Shown here piece after piece: positions 1 to 7,814 of a DNA stretch of 14,318 nucleotides; positions within the stretch are counted from its first letter, which is position 1; every line of letters begins with the position of its first letter. The notes below the pieces were generated by a model. That model ran no database searches and was not told where the DNA came from. It saw nothing but the letters and a program-made list of their open reading frames with translations. The DNA lies in NCBI GenBank assembly GCA_947484245.1, contig CANKOT010000058.1, forward strand, positions 1-14,318, read 5' to 3'. The DNA comes from Comamonadaceae bacterium (GTDB lineage: Bacteria; Pseudomonadota; Gammaproteobacteria; Burkholderiales; Burkholderiaceae). Made by a program: the position numbers and the translations under genes.

Positions 1-1164
1 GGCTTGCACACCCGAGCCGTTAAGCTGAACGCCGCTTAACTTCAAGCCCATCTCGCATGCAGCAAGTGCGGCAATCAAGGTCAGGTCATTGCAATCGCCC
101 AGGTGTCCAATGCGGAACATCTTGCCTTTGACTTTGCCCAGGCCGGTTCCCAATGAGCAATCAAATCGTTCATAAATCATTTTGCGCACGGCATCTGCAT
201 CAATGCCATCGGGGGTCATGACACCCGTCAAAATGGGTGAGTACAAAGCAGGGTCGGCACATTGGATGGGCAAGCCCCACGCACGCACACCCGCGCGTAC
301 GCCCTCGCCCCAGCGCACATGGCGCTTAAACACCACGTCCAAGCCCTGCCCCAAAATCATGTCGCAAGCTTCGCTCAGGCCATACATCAAATTGGTATTG
401 GGTGTGTAGGGGTAGTAGCCCGATTTATTAATCTCTAGCATCTCATCCCAAGCCCAAAAAGATTTGGGCAGGGTCGATTTTTTGCTGGCCTCAATGGCCT
501 TGGGCGACAGCGCGTTAAAGCTCATGCCAGGCGGCAACATCAAGCCCTTTTGCGAGCCACTGACCGTGACATCCACACCCCACTCGTCATGCCTGTAATC
601 GGCAGACGCCAAGCCCGAGATGGTGTCCACCATGAGCAGTGCGGGATGTTTGGCGCTGTCTATGGCGCGGCGCACTGCAGCAATGTCACTTGTAACGCCG
701 GTGGAGGTTTCGTTGTGCACCACGCAAACAGCCTTGATGCTGTGCGATGAATCCTGCTTCAAGCGCTCTTCAATTTTGTTTGCGTCCACACCTTGGCGCC
801 AACCCTCAGCACCTGGCAATCCCAACAATTCGGCTTTGACACCCAAGCGGGCAGCCAACTTAAACCACAGAGAGGCGAAGTGACCAGTTTCGTACATCAA
901 CACATGATCGCCAGCACTCAAGGTATTGACCAACGCAGCTTCCCAAGCACCCGTGCCAGAAGCTGGATAAATGATCACCGGGTGTTGCGTCTTGAAAATG
1001 GCTTTCATGTTGGCCATCAGCTTCAAGCCCAACACGCCAAATTCTGGGCCTCGATGGTCAATGGTGGGCAGGCTCATGGCCCTCAAAATTCGATCTGGAA
1101 CTGGTGATGGTCCAGGAATTTGCAAGAAGTGGCGACCCGTTGGATGGAAATCAAGCTGAAGCAT
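1..1164 (-). CDS. Serine-glyoxylate / alanine-glyoxylate aminotransferase, class V (3' end cut by window edge)
   Basis: PLP-dependent aminotransferase that moves an amino group from serine or alanine to glyoxylate, giving glycine; cytosolic. Reading leftward from the ATG at 1164-1162, the frame is open for 388 codons to the window edge. It begins MLQLDFHPTGRHFLQIPGPS, the N-terminus typical of this family, with PGPSPVP at residues 18-24. The motif SGSQKGLMLPPG places the probable Schiff-base lysine at K206. The PASGTGAWE stretch near residue 68 matches the phosphate-binding region. Family members are about 390-410 residues, so only a short C-terminal tail is missing. AGGA at 1175-1178 (minus strand) lies 10 nt before the ATG and supports this start. 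It diverges from a FAD/Fe-S dehydrogenase, which suggests joint 2-hydroxyacid/glyoxylate metabolism. Family call is firm; the preferred amino donor cannot be read from sequence. Confidence 0.93.
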   Translation of the reverse strand, partial: MLQLDFHPTGRHFLQIPGPSPVPDRILRAMSLPTIDHRGPEFGVLGLKLMANMKAIFKTQHPVIIYPASGTGAWEAALVNTLSAGDHVLMYETGHFASLWFKLAARLGVKAELLGLPGAEGWRQGVDANKIEERLKQDSSHSIKAVCVVHNETSTGVTSDIAAVRRAIDSAKHPALLMVDTISGLASADYRHDEWGVDVTVSGSQKGLMLPPGMSFNALSPKAIEASKKSTLPKSFWAWDEMLEINKSGYYPYTPNTNLMYGLSEACDMILGQGLDVVFKRHVRWGEGVRAGVRAWGLPIQCADPALYSPILTGVMTPDGIDADAVRKMIYERFDCSLGTGLGKVKGKMFRIGHLGDCNDLTLIAALAACEMGLKLSGVQLNGSGVQA

Positions 1165-1226
1165 TTAAAAGCATTCCTAAGAATTAATTTGAATTTAACG
1201 ACAGAATAGCGGGAATTAAGATTTCC

Positions 1227-4200
1227 ATGATGTGGAAAAACCCGTATTTCTTGTTGAATCAGTCCCCAATGAACACCTCTACAGTCACTGCCCCAGAATC
1301 AGCCCTGCAAATTTACGAGCAGGTTGCCGCTGCCAGCAACGAAGTAGCCGGCCTCTTGGCCAAGCGTTTAAAAACTGAAACACAAGGCGAAGTGCTGTTT
1401 TCTGCTGCCGATCGGGGTCGATACGCTACCGACGCATCTATTTATCAAGTCACCCCATTTGGTGTGTTTGTGCCCAAGCACCCAGAGGAAGTGGCCACAG
1501 CCATGGCCATTTGCCGTGATCTGAAGGTGCCCATCGTTCCAAGAGGTGGCGGCACCAGCCAATGTGGTCAAACCACCGGTGTGGGCTTGGTGATCGACCA
1601 CAGCAAATACGTTCGAAATATCCTCAACTTAGACCTCAGTGCAGGCACGGTCGAGGTGCAACCTGGCATCGCCCTTGACAGCCTGAATGCCGCTTTGAAA
1701 AAACATGGCGTGTGGTTTCCGGTCGATGTGTCAACCAGTGCGCAAGCCACTCTGGGCGGCATGGCGGGCAACAACTCTTGCGGCAGCCGATCAATTGCCT
1801 ACGGCAACATGGTGCACAACGTCTTGGGCGCCAAAGCATGGCTGAGCAATGGTGCGCTGCTTGACTTCTCTCATTTTCAAAACAGCTCTGGCCGTGCAAA
1901 GCAAATTGGTGAGTTTGTCAAACAACTGGCCGTGCACCATCAAGCAGAAATTCAAACTAAGTGGCCCAAGGTGTTAAGACGTGTGGCTGGCTACAACCTG
2001 GACATTTTTGACAACCAAAATGTGCGGCCCTACACCCCAGATGGCAAAGTGAATTTGGCGCATTTGTTGGTGGGCAGTGAAGGCACCTTGGCCATGACCC
2101 AATCGCTCACCTTGAAGCTCAGTGAACTTCCAACATCCAAGGTATTGGGCGTTGTCAACTTCAACAGCTTTTACAAAGCCATGGACTCTGCACAGCACAT
2201 CGCCAAGCTGGGCAAGGGCACACTCACTGCAGTGGAATTGGTCGATCGCACCATGATTGACTTGTCTTTGAAAATACCCGCCTTTGCAGCCACCATTCGC
2301 ACAGCCATCATAGGCAATCCTGAAGCCATATTGTTGGTTGAATTTGCAGGCTCCGACAAAGATATGCTCAAGCGAGAATTGAAGCAATTGGTGGCACTCA
2401 TGGGCGATATGGGCCTCCCCAACAGCGTGGTGGAAATGGTGGACGATGCGCCGCAAAAAAACTTGTGGGAAGTGCGCAAAGCGGGCCTCAACATCATGAT
2501 GAGCTTGAAGGGGGATGGGAAACCCGTGAGCTTCATTGAAGACTGTGCTGTGCCTTTAGAGCACTTAGCAGAGTACACCGATGCATTGACGCAAGTCTTT
2601 CAAAAACATGGCACCAAAGGCACTTGGTATGCCCATGCCTCCGTGGGCACATTGCATGTGCGGCCCATTTTGGACATGCGCCGCGATGGCGCACACAAAA
2701 TGCGCGCCATTGCCGAGGAAGCCAGTGAACTTGTGAAGAAATTCAAAGGGGCTTACAGCGGTGAGCATGGCGATGGACTGTGCCGAGGTGAATGGATTGA
2801 GTGGCAGTTTGGTCCTGCGATCAATCAAGCATTTGCCCAGATCAAACAGCACCTCGATCCACTCAATTTGCTCAGCCCCAACCGCATGGTGAACCCGCCC
2901 AAAATGGACGACACATCGCTCATGCGCTTTGGCAACAATTACAAAATCATTCCCATTCAAACCGCCTTGGATTGGAGCGCATGGAACGTTCACAACGATG
3001 CCGTCACAGAACAAACCACGCCGCCCGGAACAGGTCAAGACCCGGCACAAGGCTTGGCCAAAGCTGTTGAAATGTGCAACAACAATGGCACTTGCAGAAA
3101 ATTTGATGCAGGCACCATGTGCCCCAGTTTTAGAGTCACGCGCGATGAAGTGCATGCCACACGCGGCAGAGCCAATACCCTGCGCTTGGCTTTGAGCGGC
3201 CAGCTGCAAGGCGGCCTAGAAAGCGCAGAGGTGAAAGATGCCTTGGACCTTTGCGTCGGCTGCAAAGGTTGCAAACGCGACTGCCCCACAGGCGTTGACA
3301 TGGCGCGCATGAAAATTGAAGTGCAACATCACTACAACGCCAAGCATGGGTTGCCATTGAAGGACACACTCATCTCCAACCTGCCGCGTTATGCGCACAT
3401 AGCATCGCAATGGCCACGCCTCATGAACCTTCGCAACCAATCGCCATTGTTGGCCAAGTTGGCAGAATCTCTAACGGGCCTGTCAGCAGAACGCTCTTGG
3501 CCTGAGTGGAAAAAAGACCATTTTTTCAATCGCCCGCATGTAGGTGTTTCGGCACAAGACATCTTGATGGCCAGCAAACCCGTGGTTTTGTTTGTCGACA
3601 CTTTCAATGGCTACTTCGAATCTGAGAATGCGTGGGCTGCCTGCGATGTTTTGTCAGCGGCAGGATATCAAATTCACATTGCCAGTCGCACCAAGCAAGA
3701 CACAAGCGGCCAGCACCTTTGCTGCGGTCGAACTTATTTGGCTAGCGGACAAGTGAGCAAAGCCAAAGAGCATGCTCAAGCTTTGCTCGAAGCCTTGCTG
3801 CCCTTTGCACAAAAAGGCATAGCCATTGTGGGTTTAGAACCATCGTGCCTTTTAACGCTGCGCGATGAGTCTTTGGTCATGGGCTTGGGTGAGATGGCAG
3901 AAACAGTTGCAGCGAATGCTGTGTTGTTTGAAGAATTTTTAGCCGCTGAAAACAAAGCCGGAAAACTTGATTCTCTGAAGGCCAAATTGGCACCCGCCCA
4001 AAAGCCAATATTGCTACACGGACACTGCCACCAAAAAGCCTTTGGCTTGATGCCTTCCGTCACCCAAGTGATTCAACTCATTCCGGAGGCCAAGGTGGAG
4101 TTAATTGAGAGCAGTTGCTGCGGCATGGCAGGCTCTTTTGGTTACGAGGCTTCGCACTTGGAAGTGTCCAAACAAATGGCCGAAGCCAGCTTGCTCCCCA

Positions 4201-4328
4201 GCATTCGAAAGCAGCAAGACGCTTGTGTGGTGGCCGATGGCACCAGCTGCCGGCATCAAATCATGGATGGCACAGCGCGTAAGGCCATGCATGTGGCCTT
4301 GTTGTTGGCTCAACATTTACCAAAATAA
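1227..4328 (+). CDS. FAD-binding and (Fe-S)-binding 2-hydroxyacid dehydrogenase, YdiJ / D-lactate dehydrogenase type
   Basis: A 1033-residue fusion of a flavin dehydrogenase and an iron-sulfur electron-transfer module; E. coli YdiJ, a D-2-hydroxyglutarate dehydrogenase, has the same layout and about the same length. The N-terminal PCMH-type FAD domain carries PRGGGTS near residue 105 and NNSCGS at 182-187. The FAD-oxidase C-terminal domain has SGEHGDG at 511-517. Cysteines C617, C623 and C632 and then C676-x2-C679-x2-C682-x3-C686-P form ferredoxin-type clusters. The tail is GlpC/CCG-like: CCG at 832-834, C874, HGHCHQ around C934, and CCG at 964-966. Likely substrates are glycolate, D-lactate or D-2-hydroxyglutarate, with electrons passed to a quinone or carrier. 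The divergent glyoxylate aminotransferase favours glycolate or a related acid (inference). No signal peptide. GGGA at 1211-1214 lies 12 nt before the first ATG; in-frame ATGs at 1230 and 1269 are alternative starts. Confidence 0.92.
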   Translation: MMWKNPYFLLNQSPMNTSTVTAPESALQIYEQVAAASNEVAGLLAKRLKTETQGEVLFSAADRGRYATDASIYQVTPFGVFVPKHPEEVATAMAICRDLKVPIVPRGGGTSQCGQTTGVGLVIDHSKYVRNILNLDLSAGTVEVQPGIALDSLNAALKKHGVWFPVDVSTSAQATLGGMAGNNSCGSRSIAYGNMVHNVLGAKAWLSNGALLDFSHFQNSSGRAKQIGEFVKQLAVHHQAEIQTKWPKVLRRVAGYNLDIFDNQNVRPYTPDGKVNLAHLLVGSEGTLAMTQSLTLKLSELPTSKVLGVVNFNSFYKAMDSAQHIAKLGKGTLTAVELVDRTMIDLSLKIPAFAATIRTAIIGNPEAILLVEFAGSDKDMLKRELKQLVALMGDMGLPNSVVEMVDDAPQKNLWEVRKAGLNIMMSLKGDGKPVSFIEDCAVPLEHLAEYTDALTQVFQKHGTKGTWYAHASVGTLHVRPILDMRRDGAHKMRAIAEEASELVKKFKGAYSGEHGDGLCRGEWIEWQFGPAINQAFAQIKQHLDPLNLLSPNRMVNPPKMDDTSLMRFGNNYKIIPIQTALDWSAWNVHNDAVTEQTTPPGTGQDPAQGLAKAVEMCNNNGTCRKFDAGTMCPSFRVTRDEVHATRGRANTLRLALSGQLQGGLESAEVKDALDLCVGCKGCKRDCPTGVDMARMKIEVQHHYNAKHGLPLKDTLISNLPRYAHIASQWPRLMNLRNQSPLLAKLAESLTGLSAERSWPEWKKDHFFNRPHVGVSAQDILMASKPVVLFVDTFNGYFESENAWAACDVLSAAGYQIHIASRTKQDTSGQHLCCGRTYLASGQVSKAKEHAQALLEALLPFAQKGIAIVGLEPSCLLTLRDESLVMGLGEMAETVAANAVLFEEFLAAENKAGKLDSLKAKLAPAQKPILLHGHCHQKAFGLMPSVTQVIQLIPEAKVELIESSCCGMAGSFGYEASHLEVSKQMAEASLLPSIRKQQDACVVADGTSCRHQIMDGTARKAMHVALLLAQHLPK

Positions 4329-4335
4329 ATCAGAA

Positions 4336-4365
4336 CTGAGTGGCTTTTAGCAGAGCCAAGCTTAG
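4336..4365. terminator. Hairpin between convergent genes, possible weak bidirectional terminator
   Basis: CTGAGTGGCT (4336-4345) pairs with AGCCA (4354-4358) and, after a 2-nt bulge, CTTAG (4361-4365); one G-T pair; 8-nt loop. It fills most of the 50-bp gap between the dehydrogenase stop and the CBS-gene stop, where a shared terminator is expected. There is no T-run on either side, so intrinsic termination is uncertain. Confidence 0.3.
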
Positions 4366-4378
4366 GAACTGATGATTC

Positions 4379-4816
4379 TCAAGCGCCATGCCCTTTGATA
4401 TAGGTTTCTAGGAACTTGATTTGGTTGCCTTGGAGCTCAATGATATTTTTGACCAAGTCACCGATAGAAACAACGCCAAGTACTTTGTTGTTCTCAACGA
4501 CAGGCAAGTGTCGGATGTGTTTGTGAACCATGATGGCCATGCATTCATCGAGTGTGTTCGAGAGTGTCACAGTAAGCGGGTTTGGCGTCATGATTTTTGA
4601 GACGGCCACTTGTGTTGGATTGTGGTGCGGCAACAATACCTTAATGGCGCAATCGCCCTGAGAAACAATGCCCGTTAACACACCGTCGTCAATGACCAAA
4701 ACGGCTCTGACGCGAAAATCGCGCATGACTTTCAGAACGTTTTCTACAGGTTCAGTGGTTGAAACCGAGAAAATAGTGTTCGATTTTTTATCAATAATTG
4801 TTTTAACGGTTGTCAT
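4379..4816 (-). CDS. CBS-domain-pair protein
   Basis: A 145-residue cytosolic protein made of two CBS motifs (about residues 7-65 and 74-132) and little else, the size of a stand-alone Bateman module. Typical landmarks are visible: VRAVLVIDDGVLTGIVSQGD ending the first motif, IMTPNPLTV opening the second, and HIRHLPVVENNKVLGVVSIG closing it. Such modules bind adenosine nucleotides (AMP, ATP, SAM or similar) and act as energy or ligand sensors, often on a partner protein. The partner and ligand cannot be deduced here. AAGG at 4826-4829 (minus strand) lies 9 nt before the ATG. The gene converges on the dehydrogenase and appears monocistronic. Confidence 0.93.
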   Translation of the reverse strand: MTTVKTIIDKKSNTIFSVSTTEPVENVLKVMRDFRVRAVLVIDDGVLTGIVSQGDCAIKVLLPHHNPTQVAVSKIMTPNPLTVTLSNTLDECMAIMVHKHIRHLPVVENNKVLGVVSIGDLVKNIIELQGNQIKFLETYIKGHGA

Positions 4817-5162
4817 GAAAAGCAGCCTTGATTCATCAAATTGTTGTGACAGATGTCTTGCCCCATTCCTCAGGCAGTGACCCCTGTATTTTTTTCCAGA
4901 GCCATCTTAATGCTTAGTTATTAATTAGTCCAACAATAGAATCCTATTGGCCCCAGGTCTAGGTTCAGGACGTTCGTAAAATTTCAAACTTTGTAAATAT
5001 TTGAAATTCTTTAAAAGAAGCCCGTTAGAACTTTTGAATAAATTTGCAAGTCTTCTGTTTTGCACTTCAATTTATCCCTCACAGAATCATTTTTGAAAAA
5101 CCAAACTCACTAGAATGAGTAACCCCTCTCAACATTCAATCTGCTTGTGAGTCAAGCTACCA
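4817..5162. other. 346-bp AT-rich intergenic region, divergent upstream region of two genes
   Basis: This stretch carries the 5' regions of the CBS gene (leftward) and the DUF1648 gene (rightward). No convincing protein-coding frame is visible. The one clear structure is the 9-bp inverted repeat listed separately. Weak promoter-like hexamers occur (TTGCAC at 5060 with CAGAAT at 5082, rightward) but are too poor to call. No tRNA-like cloverleaf or strong terminator was seen. Confidence 0.6.
4980..5008. repeat. 9-bp inverted repeat in the CBS/DUF1648 intergenic region, possible operator
   Basis: AATTTCAAA (4980-4988) and TTTGAAATT (5000-5008) are exact reverse complements separated by 11 nt, a 29-bp dyad with centres about two helical turns apart. 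AT-rich composition makes a stable RNA hairpin unlikely, so a protein-binding operator between the two divergent genes is more plausible than a terminator. No regulator is identified. Confidence 0.45.
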
Positions 5163-5663
5163 ATGAACAAAGCTAAAGCACTTGTTTTTGTATATGCATT
5201 TTTAAGTGTTGCGTTTGTTGCATTTGTATGGGCTGAAGCACAGAATTTACCGCCGGTTGTAGCGTCGCATTTTGATTTGTCTGGCACCCCCGATGCCACC
5301 ATGCCACGCGATCAATTTACCAAGCTTTTTCTTGCCATCATGGTGCTCATACCGAGTTCAATGGCTTTGCTACCGGTGGTAATCAGCAAATTACCACCGC
5401 AAATGGTCAACATACCGAATCGCACTTATTGGTTGTCGCCTGATCGAATAGAAGAAACAAAGAACATTCTGCAAGTGTATTTTTCGATTTTTGCTTGCAT
5501 GTTTTGTTGTTTCATGGCGGTCATTTTCTGGCTGATGGTCCAAGCAAACCTTCACAATCCACCCCAACTTTCTGCGCAGCATCTGATGGCGTCAACAGGT
5601 GTCTTTGTAGTTCTGACGATTTTTTGGTCCATGAGATTGTCTGCACGATTCAAAAAAATTTAG
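5163..5663 (+). CDS. DUF1648 (SdpI-like) integral membrane protein
   Basis: 166 residues with four predicted membrane segments (about 5-24, 53-75, 104-127 and 141-158). The DUF1648 signature follows the first helix: LPPVVASHFDLSGTPD at residues 29-44, a short extracytoplasmic loop with His-Phe and Gly-x-Pro-Asp. PNRTYWLSPDR at 85-95 matches the second conserved stretch of the SdpI-like group (iPN..YWL). In Bacillus, SdpI confers immunity to the toxin SdpC and signals to a repressor; most proteobacterial members, including this short form, have no known role. No toxin-like neighbour is seen, so an immunity function should not be assumed. The ATG start lacks a good Shine-Dalgarno. The gene stands alone. 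Confidence 0.8.
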   Translation: MNKAKALVFVYAFLSVAFVAFVWAEAQNLPPVVASHFDLSGTPDATMPRDQFTKLFLAIMVLIPSSMALLPVVISKLPPQMVNIPNRTYWLSPDRIEETKNILQVYFSIFACMFCCFMAVIFWLMVQANLHNPPQLSAQHLMASTGVFVVLTIFWSMRLSARFKKI

Positions 5664-5720
5664 GTTCTTGAGTGCTAGCTAAAAGCACAATCCATTGTTT
5701 TCTATATTAAGTAGATTCAT

Positions 5721-5766
5721 CGAAATTTCATAATTTCGTCATATTTTATCTTTAAAGTGCACTTAA
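5721..5766. promoter_or_regulatory. Two small dyads upstream of the choice-of-anchor I lipoprotein gene
   Basis: CGAAAT (5721-5726) and ATTTCG (5733-5738) form a 6-bp inverted repeat around TTCATA, and AAGTGCACTT (5755-5764) is a perfect 10-bp palindrome 27 bp before the preferred ATG. The AT-rich stretch around them is where the promoter should lie. Either dyad could be an operator, but short palindromes also occur by chance. Confidence 0.3.
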
Positions 5767-5790
5767 TTATCAACAGTGCGCGAGCCTCAC

Positions 5791-7446
5791 ATGAAATACA
5801 AAACCCTCAGTGCCTTTTTTCTAGCAATTTCACTTGTGACCCTTTCTGGTTGCGGTAGTTCGGATGCGCCAGACTTTGATCCCAAAGCGACATTGGTCGG
5901 CCGTTATGCACTCAACCCAGGCGCTGGCGTTTCAGAAATTGTGGCCTATCATGCTGAAAGTCGCTCCATTTTTATCACCGTTGATACCCCCACAGTGTCT
6001 TCTTCATTCCAAAGAATTTCCCTGTCAAATCTCACCAGCACAGCACTTGCCAACCCCACCACGGCCAGCAATTTAACAGCAGGTGCTGTGATTTCTGTTG
6101 CACAACATGTCAATGGCAACGGGTTCACGGCAGGTGGCGTGCAAACCTTGGCCATTACCGGCAACTTGATGGCCATTGCTGTTCAAGCAACGCCTAAAAC
6201 AGACTTAGGTGTGGTTGCGTTTTACAAACTTGATGCTCAAGGTAATGCAACCTACTTGAAAAAAGTCACAGTCGGAAGCCTGCCAGACGGCATGGCTTTC
6301 AGCCCTGATGGCAGCAAATTGGTGGTTGCCAACGAAGGAGAGCTGAGCGTCAACTTTGCAACCGATGGTATTGATCCTATTGGCAGCATTTCCATCATTG
6401 CAGTTGCAAATGGTGTACCTGCTGACACCGCCACGACATTAGACTTTTCTGCCTTCAATGCTGGCGCAAGCCGTGCAAGCGAATTGCCAGCCGATGTTCG
6501 CATTGGCCGCCCAGGCGCCACAGTGGCCCAAGACATGGAGCCAGAATACGTCACCATCAGTGAAAACAATTCACAAGCTTTTGTGACTCTGCAAGAAAAC
6601 AATGCAGTTGCAGTGGTTAACTTGGCTACCAACCGCATCGACCGCATTATTCCAATGGGTTACAAAAACCACGGCTTGGCGACAAACTCCATTGCGCCAT
6701 CTGACAAAGTCTCTGCCACATCGCCTTTTGTCTTAAAACCCTATGCCAACTTGTTTGGCATCTACATGCCTGATGGCATTGCCACGTTCAGCGCCAGTGG
6801 AGTCACTTACATCATTACAGCCAACGAAGGTGATGACCGTGATGATTTCTTGGCAACAGGTCAAAAAGAAACACAACGCGTTGGACACAGCAGCATGGTC
6901 CTCAGTAGCACCGCATTTCCCAATGGCACCGACTTGAAAAAAGAGACGGAACTTGGACGTCTGACAGTGTTTTCAACCATGGGGAAGAACAGCAGTGGCC
7001 AGTATGACAAGTTGTATGCCCTTGGCGGCCGCTCGTTCTCAATTTACAACGCAAGCACAGGTGCACAGGTTTATGACTCAGGCAATGATATAGAAACATT
7101 GACTTACAGCACCATGCCCAGCTCTTTGTTAAGCAAAGATCAAGTTCTGGGACGCCTAGACAACAAAGGCCCAGAACCTGAGAGCGTTGTGGTGGGCGTG
7201 GTCAATCAAAAAACCTATGCCTTTGTCGCGCTTGAGAGATCTAGTGCCATCATGATGTATGACCTGACAAACCCTGCAGCACCAAAGTTTGTTCAATGGT
7301 TGCAAAACACAACTGACTTGACCAATGGCGACATTTCGCCCGAGGGATTGAGTTTTGTACCAGCATCACAAAGCCCTACCGGTAAGGCTTTGCTGATTGC
7401 GGGTCATGAAGTGAGTGGCACAGTGTCGGTTTGGGAAATTAAGTAA
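5791..7446 (+). CDS. Choice-of-anchor I family lipoprotein (beta-propeller, phosphatase-like annotation)
   Basis: 551 residues from the ATG at 5791. A GTG at 5776 would add five residues but pushes a lipoprotein signal peptide away from the N-terminus, so the ATG is preferred. MKYKTLSAFFLAISLVTLSG precedes Cys21 (lipobox L-S-G-C), so the protein should be lipidated and anchored to a membrane facing the periplasm or surface. The mature part is repetitive, beta-rich and acidic: PDGMAFSPDG, NEGE at 181-184, MEPEY, NEGDDRDD from 345, GPEPES at 460-465 and PEGL at 517-520, ending HEVSGTVSVWEI. This order matches the choice-of-anchor I domain, sometimes annotated as alkaline phosphatase-like. The acidic loops suggest metal binding. 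No catalytic role is established and no operon partner is evident. Confidence 0.85.
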   Translation: MKYKTLSAFFLAISLVTLSGCGSSDAPDFDPKATLVGRYALNPGAGVSEIVAYHAESRSIFITVDTPTVSSSFQRISLSNLTSTALANPTTASNLTAGAVISVAQHVNGNGFTAGGVQTLAITGNLMAIAVQATPKTDLGVVAFYKLDAQGNATYLKKVTVGSLPDGMAFSPDGSKLVVANEGELSVNFATDGIDPIGSISIIAVANGVPADTATTLDFSAFNAGASRASELPADVRIGRPGATVAQDMEPEYVTISENNSQAFVTLQENNAVAVVNLATNRIDRIIPMGYKNHGLATNSIAPSDKVSATSPFVLKPYANLFGIYMPDGIATFSASGVTYIITANEGDDRDDFLATGQKETQRVGHSSMVLSSTAFPNGTDLKKETELGRLTVFSTMGKNSSGQYDKLYALGGRSFSIYNASTGAQVYDSGNDIETLTYSTMPSSLLSKDQVLGRLDNKGPEPESVVVGVVNQKTYAFVALERSSAIMMYDLTNPAAPKFVQWLQNTTDLTNGDISPEGLSFVPASQSPTGKALLIAGHEVSGTVSVWEIK

Positions 7447-7457
7447 TTCTGTTGACT

Positions 7458-7505
7458 TTTGGGGTGTCCGTGGCGATTCAAAGCTAAGTTAACGGACACC
7501 TCAAA
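7458..7505. repeat. 14-bp inverted repeat (strong hairpin) after the lipoprotein gene
   Basis: TTTGGGGTGTCCGT (7458-7471) pairs with ACGGACACCTCAAA (7492-7505): 13 Watson-Crick pairs and one G-T, with a 20-nt loop. It begins 11 nt after the lipoprotein stop. No T-run follows on the plus strand, so it may protect a 3' end or act with Rho rather than be a classical intrinsic terminator. CCCCAAAA at 7511-7518 can compete for TTTTGGGG at 7457-7464, giving an alternative fold. Confidence 0.6.
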
Positions 7506-7522
7506 CCGCTCCCCAAAAAATG

Positions 7523-7551
7523 TTGCATGAATACTATGTAGCATTTATACT
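7523..7551 (+). promoter_or_regulatory. Sigma-70 promoter of the XRE-sppA unit, predicting a leaderless mRNA
   Basis: TTGCAT (7523-7528) and TATACT (7546-7551) are separated by exactly 17 bp and match four and five of six consensus bases. The -10 box ends only 6 bp before the ATG at 7558, so a transcript starting 6-8 bp downstream begins at or next to the A of the start codon. The heptamer ATACTAT occurs twice (7531-7537 and 7547-7553, 16 bp apart), the second copy overlapping the -10 box, which would suit an autoregulatory operator. Confidence 0.65.
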
Positions 7552-7557
7552 ATCTTC

Positions 7558-7806
7558 ATGAGCCGCAATGAAGAAGTTCCCGTTTACAACCGCATCGCAG
7601 AGCAGCGCGACCTGCTCGGCATGTCGCGCCTGCAATTGGCCGAATCTGTGGGCGTGCACTATCAAACCATTGGCTACCTAGAGCGGGGCGAGTACAGCCC
7701 CAGCTTGGTGCTGGCCATGCGAATTGCCGATGTGTTGGGAAAAGACATTCAAAGCTTGTTTTCTATCCAACCTTTCCCAAAAGGCAATTCGCATTCAATT
7801 CCTTAG
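7558..7806 (+). CDS. Small XRE-family helix-turn-helix transcriptional regulator
   Basis: 82 residues, almost entirely one Cro/C1-type HTH domain at about residues 11-68: NRIAEQRDLLGMSRLQLAE forms helices 1-2, and VHYQTIGYLERGEYSPSL (33-50) covers the recognition helix and following turn, with the Q-x-I-x-x-L-E-R-G pattern typical of the small YozG-like subgroup. It has no ligand-binding or membrane domain. It should bind DNA as a dimer, probably at its own promoter, where the ATACTAT repeat lies (inference). The start is fixed by the promoter: the ATG sits at the expected transcription start and there is no room for a Shine-Dalgarno. Its TAG stop is embedded in the sppA Shine-Dalgarno, so the two genes are co-transcribed. 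Confidence 0.9.
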   Translation: MSRNEEVPVYNRIAEQRDLLGMSRLQLAESVGVHYQTIGYLERGEYSPSLVLAMRIADVLGKDIQSLFSIQPFPKGNSHSIP

Positions 7807-7809
7807 GAG
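7804..7809 (+). promoter_or_regulatory. sppA ribosome binding site overlapping the XRE stop codon
   Basis: TAGGAG at 7804-7809 is a near-perfect Shine-Dalgarno 5 nt before the sppA ATG (7815). The first three bases, TAG, are the stop codon of the XRE gene, so ribosomes ending on the regulator sit on the sppA binding site. This fixes the sppA start and suggests translational coupling. Confidence 0.8.
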
Positions 7810-7814
7810 TCAAA

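Noticed and set aside
1974..3209. Long minus-strand open frames (160, 135 and 214 codons) inside the dehydrogenase gene.
   Set aside because: They lie antisense to a well-supported 1033-residue protein with intact motifs, contain no recognisable domain and have the composition of codon shadows.
5163..5663. Reading the DUF1648/SdpI-like gene as a toxin-immunity gene.
   Set aside because: No SdpC-like toxin, SdpR-like repressor or export gene is adjacent; most DUF1648 proteins have no known immunity role.
5672..5688. GTGCT/AGCAC hairpin after the DUF1648 gene as a terminator.
   Set aside because: The stem is only 5 bp and no T-run follows directly.
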